DNA of 9,174 bases from RYN-431 sp036388295 (lineage in GTDB: Bacteria; Planctomycetota; Phycisphaerae; Tepidisphaerales; Tepidisphaeraceae): positions 1 to 9,174 of the forward strand of contig DASVSC010000190.1 of assembly GCA_036388295.1 (NCBI GenBank). Reading direction: 5' to 3'. This document shows positions 5,747 through 9,174 of this stretch, piece by piece. The notes under the pieces were generated by a model that had not been told where the DNA came from, ran no database searches, and saw only the letters and a list, made by a program, of their open reading frames with translations. How positions within the stretch are numbered: the stretch's first letter is position 1; every line of letters begins with the position of its first letter. The translations under genes and the position numbers were made by a program.

Positions 5747-6748
5747 TCAGTCTAACGACTGACGGTACCAGGCGCACGTCTCGGCCAAGCCTTCTTCGAA
5801 CGCGACGATCGGCGTGAAGCCGATGACCTGCTTCGCGTGGTCCAGGTTCGCCAGCGAATGTGCCACGTCGCCCGGCCGGGCGGGGGCGAAGGTGGGCTTC
5901 AGATCAGTGCGGTCGAACAGCCGCAACATGTTGCTGGCCAGTTCCAGAATCGTGCGGCGCTCGCCGACGGCGACGTTGACGACTTCGCCGCCGAGGCGTG
6001 CGCCCGTTCGCTCGCGCAGTGTCGCCGCCAGCAGGTTGGCGTGGACGACGTTATGCACGTAGGTGAAGTCGCGGCTGGCCGAGCCGTCGCCCGTGATGCG
6101 CGGCGCTTCGCCCGCCAGGATCATTTTGCTGAACGCGGCGATCACGCCGCTGTACGGGCTGTGCGGGTTCTGCCGTGGGCCGAAGATATTGAAATAGCGG
6201 AGGCTGATCGCGTCGATGTCGTAACACGCCGCGTAGGCGCGCACGTACTGCTCGCCGACCAGCTTCGCCGCCGCGTACGGACTCTGCGGCCGCTCGGCCA
6301 TCGTTTCGACTTTCGGCATTTCGGGCGCGTCGCCGTACGCGCTGCTGCTGGCGGAGTAGACGAACCGCGGCACAGCGGCCCGTCGGGCGGCTTCCAGCAC
6401 GTTTACGGTGCCGGTGGCGTTCACATCGTGGTAGGCCTTCGGGTCGGTCACGCTCTGCGGCACGCTCACGCGGGCGGCCAGGTGGAAAACCGTATCGACG
6501 CCCGCCACCGCCTGCGCGACGGCCGCTTCGTCTAGCACCGAACCGTTCACCAGCCGCAGGTTCGTCGCGTCCGGCAGGTTCGACGGCCGGCCGCTCGACA
6601 GGTCGTCGAACACCGTCACGTCGGCGTCAAGGTGCACCAGCGTTTCGACCAGGTGCGAGCCGATGAACCCCGCGCCGCCCGTCACCAGCACCCGTCGGCC
6701 GCGAAGCATGTAGTCGTACAAGGCCCGCCAATCCGTATGCACTGCCAT
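5747..6748 (-). CDS. NAD-dependent nucleotide-sugar epimerase (extended SDR, UDP-glucose/UDP-GlcNAc 4-epimerase type)
   Basis: From the ATG at 6748 the product has 333 residues, normal for GalE/WbpP-type extended SDRs, cytoplasmic enzymes that invert C4 of UDP-sugars for surface glycans. Visible features are the NAD-binding VTGGAGFIGSHL at 22-33, an acidic VFDDLSSG at 46-53 that selects NAD, HLAARVSVPQSV at 89-100, the SASSSAYGD block at 132-140, the catalytic YAAAK (Y158, K162), and LRYFNIFGPRQNP at 183-195, close to the WbpP/UDP-GlcNAc 4-epimerase pattern. The exact sugar cannot be fixed. The frame has an earlier ATG at 6796, but that would overlap the divergent bshB1-like promoter and add a non-conserved leader; a TAGGGT box 7 bp before 6748 also favours the later start. 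About 16 extra residues precede the Rossmann strand. The nucleotidyltransferase-like gene follows in the same operon. Confidence 0.92.
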   Translation of the reverse strand: MAVHTDWRALYDYMLRGRRVLVTGGAGFIGSHLVETLVHLDADVTVFDDLSSGRPSNLPDATNLRLVNGSVLDEAAVAQAVAGVDTVFHLAARVSVPQSVTDPKAYHDVNATGTVNVLEAARRAAVPRFVYSASSSAYGDAPEMPKVETMAERPQSPYAAAKLVGEQYVRAYAACYDIDAISLRYFNIFGPRQNPHSPYSGVIAAFSKMILAGEAPRITGDGSASRDFTYVHNVVHANLLAATLRERTGARLGGEVVNVAVGERRTILELASNMLRLFDRTDLKPTFAPARPGDVAHSLANLDHAKQVIGFTPIVAFEEGLAETCAWYRQSLD

Positions 6749-6755
6749 CCCGCCA

Positions 6756-6761
6756 ACCCTA
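6756..6761 (-). promoter_or_regulatory. Putative -10 box TAGGGT, SDR epimerase gene
   Basis: On the minus strand TAGGGT lies 7 bp before the ATG at 6748, without a Shine-Dalgarno sequence. It is the weakest match to TATAAT in the set (first two bases and last base only) but has the same spacing. It shares the 50-bp divergent gap with the bshB1-like promoter. Confidence 0.3.
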
Positions 6762-6786
6762 CCCGCGCGCGGCGCGGCGGCCAAGC

Positions 6787-6792
6787 TATACT
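6787..6792 (+). promoter_or_regulatory. Putative -10 box TATACT, bshB1-like operon
   Basis: TATACT, followed by GC exactly as before manC, ends 6 bp before the ATG at 6799. The transcript would therefore begin at the start codon. No ribosome binding site or clear -35 box is visible in the GC-rich sequence upstream. Confidence 0.55.
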
Positions 6793-6798
6793 GCAATC

Positions 6799-7464
6799 AT
6801 GGCATCATTTCTCGTTATCGGCCCGCACCCGGACGACCAGGAACTTGGCATGGGCGGCACCATCGCCAAACTCGTCAAGCAGGGCCACCACGTGCACCTC
6901 GTCGACATGACCACCGGCGAGCCGACGCCGCGCGGCACGCCGGAGCTGCGCCTGAAGGAATCGGCCAAAGCCGCCGAGATCCTCGGCGTGCGGCGCACGC
7001 CGCTCGGCCTGATGAACCGGCAGGTCACGCACACGCTCGAGGCCCGCTACAAGCTCGCCGCCGTCATCCGCGAGCACCGGCCGAACGTGCTGTTCGTGCC
7101 GTACACGCCGGACGCGCACCCGGACCACGTCGCCGTCACACGCATCGCCGAAGACGCCCGCTTCGATTCGAAACTGACAAAAACCGATATCCCCGGCGAG
7201 CCCTGGCACCCCAAGCGCATCATCTACTACTTCTGCACGCACCTGCGCCTCAACATCAACCCGACGTTCTGCATCGACGTGGCCGACACGGTGGAGCAGA
7301 AGTTCGCGGCGGTGTCGGCGTACGAGTCGCAAATGGGGCCGGAATTGGTCAATCTCGTGCGCGTCACCGGCGACTACTTCGGCAGCCGCATCGGCACCAA
7401 ACACGCCGAACCATTTTACAGCCACGAAATCGTCGCCTTCGGCGGCTTGGACCAGTTGGTGTGA
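6799..7464 (+). CDS. bshB1: LmbE/PIG-L family deacetylase, BshB1-like (GlcNAc-malate deacetylase)
   Basis: The 221-residue protein is a zinc-dependent LmbE/PIG-L N-deacetylase. HPDDQELGMGGTIAKL at 10-25 provides zinc ligands H10 and D13 and general base D12; DAHPDH at 105-110 provides the third ligand (H110). It resembles the BshB1 subgroup in GTPELRLKES at 47-56, the AYESQM segment at 174-179 and YFGSRIGTKHAEPF at 193-206. BshB1 removes acetyl from GlcNAc-malate in bacillithiol synthesis in the cytoplasm. No bshA or bshC is in the window, so the pathway is not shown; related deacetylases act on other GlcNAc conjugates. The start at 6799 matches the family N-terminus and lies right after the TATACT box. 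A small membrane protein gene begins one base after its stop, then arfB, so these three probably form one transcript. Confidence 0.85.
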   Translation: MASFLVIGPHPDDQELGMGGTIAKLVKQGHHVHLVDMTTGEPTPRGTPELRLKESAKAAEILGVRRTPLGLMNRQVTHTLEARYKLAAVIREHRPNVLFVPYTPDAHPDHVAVTRIAEDARFDSKLTKTDIPGEPWHPKRIIYYFCTHLRLNINPTFCIDVADTVEQKFAAVSAYESQMGPELVNLVRVTGDYFGSRIGTKHAEPFYSHEIVAFGGLDQLV

Positions 7465-7465
7465 A

Positions 7466-7855
7466 ATGGTAATAGCCGATTATGCAACGCCTCTGCCCTC
7501 GCGGTCGTTCCAGTCGTGGCCGCCCTGGTGCAAAGGGCTGGTGAGCTTTGTCGCTGTTTGCGGCGTGCTCTGCGGGTGCAGCGTCATCGGCATCCGCTTC
7601 GTGCAATGGAAGTTGGGGGTCGCAGAAATCTGGGAGCCGGTCACCGGGACACACGCCTATGACAATTGGCTGATCGGCGTTCCAATGTACGCCATGTTCT
7701 GGCTCGCGGTCGCTTGGACGATCGTGGGTGGTGTGTTCCTGCTGTCGCGTCGCCAGACGGCCGGTGCGTTGTTGCTCCTCGTCACCGTCTGGCCGGCTTG
7801 GCTGGCGATCGAACTAGGAATGATCTTCGTTTTTTGGGAGCCGGCCTCGCCGTGA
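7466..7855 (+). CDS. Small membrane protein of unknown function
   Basis: I do not recognise this 129-residue protein. It has three probable membrane segments, near residues 24-48, 68-93 and 98-124. A short N-terminal tail rich in Pro and Ser precedes the first, and a basic Ser-Arg-Arg turn at 94-96 separates the last two. Two cysteines (32 and 36, with a third at 38) lie in the first segment. It is accepted as real because its ATG follows the bshB1-like stop with a one-base gap, it ends 7 bp before arfB, and the hydrophobic pattern is coherent and unlike a shadow frame. No ribosome binding site is visible, so translation may be coupled to the upstream gene. No function is proposed. Confidence 0.65.
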   Translation: MVIADYATPLPSRSFQSWPPWCKGLVSFVAVCGVLCGCSVIGIRFVQWKLGVAEIWEPVTGTHAYDNWLIGVPMYAMFWLAVAWTIVGGVFLLSRRQTAGALLLLVTVWPAWLAIELGMIFVFWEPASP

Positions 7856-7862
7856 ATCGAAC

Positions 7863-8303
7863 TTGAGCGAACCCGCTTTGCCGCCCGCATTAATTGAACT
7901 CGGCCGCGTCCGCGTGCCGGCGGCGTGCGTGCGCGTGCAATATTCGCGCTCCAGCGGGCCGGGCGGGCAGCACGTGAACAAGACGTCAACACGGTGCGAA
8001 CTGTGGGTGCCGGTGGGCGGGATCGTCGGCCTCACCGAAGCGGCCGCAGCGCGGCTGCGGCTGGCGGCAGGGTCGAAGTTGACGCAGGGGGACGAGATTC
8101 ACCTGGCAGCCGATGAATCGCGATCGCAGGAGGGAAACCGGTCCATGGCGCTGGACCGCCTGCGAGAAATGCTGGTGCGGGCCATCGTCGAACCGAAACG
8201 ACGTCGCAAGACCAAGCCGTCCTACGGCGCGAAACAAAGACGGCTTGCGTCCAAGAAACAGCGCTCTGAAGTGAAGCGGAACCGCCGAACGACCGGCGAG
8301 TAA
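7863..8303 (+). CDS. arfB: Peptidyl-tRNA hydrolase ArfB (YaeJ), ribosome rescue factor
   Basis: The product is a single-domain release-factor relative that frees ribosomes stalled at mRNA ends by hydrolysing peptidyl-tRNA. The catalytic block SSGPGGQHVNKTSTR spans residues 30-44, with the GGQ loop at 34-36. The long basic tail (about 112-146, rich in Lys and Arg, with PSYGAKQRRL) matches the segment ArfB inserts into the empty mRNA channel. The length, 146 residues from TTG at 7863, is normal for ArfB. No ATG or GTG lies at a sensible point before the GGQ domain: the frame closes upstream at 7853-7855, and TTG at 7863 or 7878 are the usable starts, so the exact start is uncertain. It ends an operon with the bshB1-like and membrane protein genes and is followed by a strong hairpin. 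Confidence 0.92.
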   Translation: MSEPALPPALIELGRVRVPAACVRVQYSRSSGPGGQHVNKTSTRCELWVPVGGIVGLTEAAAARLRLAAGSKLTQGDEIHLAADESRSQEGNRSMALDRLREMLVRAIVEPKRRRKTKPSYGAKQRRLASKKQRSEVKRNRRTTGE

Positions 8304-8316
8304 AGTCTCGAACGTA

Positions 8317-8359
8317 CGCCTCGTCGTCCGCGGCGTCTTCGGCCGCGGACGACGAGGCG
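8317..8359. terminator. Perfect 18-bp hairpin, probable bidirectional terminator
   Basis: CGCCTCGTCGTCCGCGGC at 8317-8334 pairs without mismatch with 8342-8359 around the 7-base loop GTCTTCG. It starts 13 bp after the arfB stop and lies 19 bp beyond the stop of the convergent acidic-protein gene, the usual place for a shared terminator. No T-run follows on either strand, so it is either a GC-rich I-shaped terminator or mainly a 3'-end stabiliser. Confidence 0.7.
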
Positions 8360-8378
8360 CTGACGAATCTAGAGCGGC

Positions 8379-8714
8379 TCAGTCTTCTTCTTCGAACTCT
8401 TCGTCGTCGTCATCGAAATCGTCGTCGTCTTCGAAGAACTCTTCCTCTTCTTCGTCCTCATCGTCGTCGTCATCCTCGTCTTCGTCGTCTTCTTCGTCGT
8501 CCTCTTCGTCTTCGAACTCGTCGTCTTCCTCGTCCTCGTCGGCCACGTCGTCCTCGTCGCCTGCGACTTCGTCCTCGTCGTCATCGTCGGCCGCGCGTTT
8601 GGCGCATTCGGGGATCACGGGGTCGGCGGCGGGAAGGCCCAGCAGACGCGCCAGGGAAAACGCTTCGTCGTGCGGCGTATTCAACAGGCCCAGCAGTTCG
8701 GTCACATCGTTCAT
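8379..8714 (-). CDS. Small protein with a very acidic Asp/Glu tail, unknown function
   Basis: The 111-residue product has two parts. Residues 1-41 (MNDVTELLGLLNTPHDEAF... then SLARLLGLP) look like a short helical domain with one cysteine (Cys37). Residues 43-111 are almost only Asp and Glu, about 59 of 69 positions, broken by five Phe and a few Val, Ala and Gly. The frame is open upstream to 8879, but ATG 8714 is chosen because GGAG lies 10 bp before it and the upstream translation is Arg-rich, unlike the rest. Such tails occur in DNA mimics, histone- or RNA-polymerase-binding proteins and metal-binding proteins; none of these is demonstrated. The opposite strand of the tail gives a Thr/Lys-rich shadow frame. 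The GA-rich codon tract may be prone to length change by slippage. The gene follows the DinG-like gene after 140 bp. Confidence 0.72.
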   Translation of the reverse strand: MNDVTELLGLLNTPHDEAFSLARLLGLPAADPVIPECAKRAADDDDEDEVAGDEDDVADEDEEDDEFEDEEDDEEDDEDEDDDDDEDEEEEEFFEDDDDFDDDDEEFEEED

Positions 8715-8724
8715 GGTATTTCCG

Positions 8725-8728
8725 CTCC
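8725..8728 (-). promoter_or_regulatory. GGAG ribosome binding site, acidic-protein gene
   Basis: GGAG on the minus strand lies 10 bp before the ATG at 8714. It is the clearest Shine-Dalgarno sequence in the window and fixes this start over the longer open frame. Confidence 0.55.
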
Positions 8729-8799
8729 GGTTATCCGCCACGTGCCTCACGCGGCCTAGCTTCGACTCGTCCCCGGCACGTCGTCGGCGGACGCGCGGT

Positions 8800-8827
8800 A
8801 TTGAAGCCGTACGGCGTGTGAAGTCAA
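8800..8827 (-). promoter_or_regulatory. Candidate sigma-70 promoter with palindrome in spacer, acidic-protein gene
   Basis: On the minus strand TTGACT (8827-8822; 5 of 6 to TTGACA) and TTCAAT (8805-8800; 4 of 6 to TATAAT) are 16 bp apart. The perfect 10-bp palindrome GCCGTACGGC (8806-8815) fills the spacer next to the -10 box, a position from which a bound repressor could block polymerase. It would give an untranslated leader of about 75-80 bases ahead of the GGAG site. This is unlike the leaderless arrangement of the other genes. Confidence 0.4.
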
Positions 8828-8854
8828 GCGCCCCGGTGCGCTTAGTTTGTGCGC

Positions 8855-9174
8855 TTACTTTACGTCGACGATCCGGCAAGGCGGTAACGCGTCGATAAAA
8901 CAGCGGCCATACCGCTTCGTGCGCACGCGATTATCCAGGATGGCCACAATGCCGCGGTCGCTCTTGGCGCGGATCAGCCGGCCGAAGCCCTGCTTCAACT
9001 TGATCACCGCTTCGGGCACCGACAAGTCCATGAACGGGTTGCCGCCGCCGCGCCGGATCGCTTCCAGCTTCGCCTCCGTCAGCGGCTCGTCCGGCACGGC
9101 GAACGGCAGCTTCACGATCACTACGTTCCGCAGCTTCTCCCCGCGCACGTCGATGCCCTGCCAAAAACTGCCGG
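8855..9174 (-). CDS. dinG: DinG-family ATP-dependent helicase, C-terminal end (partial)
   Basis: The frame enters from the right edge and ends at TAA 8857-8855, giving the last 106 complete codons. The first residues read GSFWQGIDVRGEKLRNVVIVKLPF, the SFWEG-D segment of XPD/Rad3-type superfamily 2 helicases. PEAVIKLKQGFGRLIRAKSDRG then matches helicase motif VI, with the Q and the R residues that contact ATP, and ILDNRVRTKRYGRCFIDALP is the usual DinG C-terminus. DinG enzymes unwind DNA 5' to 3', including R-loops and G-quadruplexes, and help replication past transcription. The Walker motifs and any iron-sulfur cysteines lie beyond the window. Codons before the GTG at 9148 continue the conserved motif, so that GTG is not the start. 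Confidence 0.92.
   Translation of the reverse strand, partial: GSFWQGIDVRGEKLRNVVIVKLPFAVPDEPLTEAKLEAIRRGGGNPFMDLSVPEAVIKLKQGFGRLIRAKSDRGIVAILDNRVRTKRYGRCFIDALPPCRIVDVK

Noticed and set aside
6749..6796. Upstream ATG at 6796 for the SDR epimerase
   Set aside because: It adds 16 non-conserved residues and overlaps the divergent bshB1-like promoter; ATG 6748 has its own TAGGGT box.
8369..8584. Thr/Lys/Arg-rich minus-strand frame over the acidic tract
   Set aside because: It is a frame-shifted reading of the GAC/GAA/GAT repeat tract with no head domain, start context or separate gene signal.
8836..8857. Direct repeat GTGCGCTTA, two copies 13 bp apart at the dinG stop
   Set aside because: Only two 9-bp copies, one partly inside the coding end; too little to call an operator or duplication.

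Overview
The window is GC-rich, gene-dense bacterial chromosome. The gene content (prokaryotic iron-sulfur photolyase, ManC, a CNT transporter, a BshB1-like deacetylase, DinG) and the near absence of Shine-Dalgarno sequences suggest a high-GC environmental bacterium, possibly a planctomycete of the Phycisphaerae type. That assignment is an inference: there is no rRNA or other marker gene to confirm it. I see no phage, plasmid, insertion sequence, CRISPR or tRNA.

Layout. (1) 1-762, minus: N-terminal half of an FeS-BCP cryptochrome/photolyase that runs off the left edge. It is divergent from (2) 837-1925, plus: mannose-1-phosphate guanylyltransferase (manC). (3) 1937-2029: a 93-bp element with 18-bp perfect inverted arms, followed directly by (4) 2037-2480, plus: ruvX/yqgF. 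(5) 2552-3880, plus: concentrative nucleoside transporter. (6) 3881-4209: a 329-bp stretch with no convincing gene. (7) 4210-5166, plus: calcineurin-like metallophosphoesterase, whose 3' end overlaps by 20 bp that of (8) 5147-5737, minus: a nucleotidyltransferase-like protein cotranscribed behind (9) 5747-6748, minus: a UDP-sugar 4-epimerase-type SDR. (10) Divergent from the SDR, a plus-strand operon holds bshB1-like (6799-7464), a small membrane protein (7466-7855) and arfB (7863-8303). (11) 8317-8359: a perfect 18-bp hairpin between convergent genes. (12) 8379-8714, minus: a 111-aa protein with a roughly 70-residue Asp/Glu tail. (13) 8855-9174, minus: the C-terminal end of a DinG-family helicase that runs off the right edge.

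How the genes fit together. Most are housekeeping or envelope functions: nucleotide-sugar supply (manC, SDR), possible low-molecular-weight thiol synthesis (bshB1), nucleoside salvage (CNT), DNA repair (photolyase, DinG), rRNA processing (YqgF) and ribosome rescue (ArfB). I see no single dedicated novel system. The most striking pattern is regulatory: each of the seven genes that appear to head a transcription unit (except the acidic protein gene) has a TAnnnT hexamer 5-10 bp before its start codon and no Shine-Dalgarno sequence, as expected for leaderless mRNAs. The acidic protein gene is the exception, with a distant promoter and a GGAG ribosome binding site.
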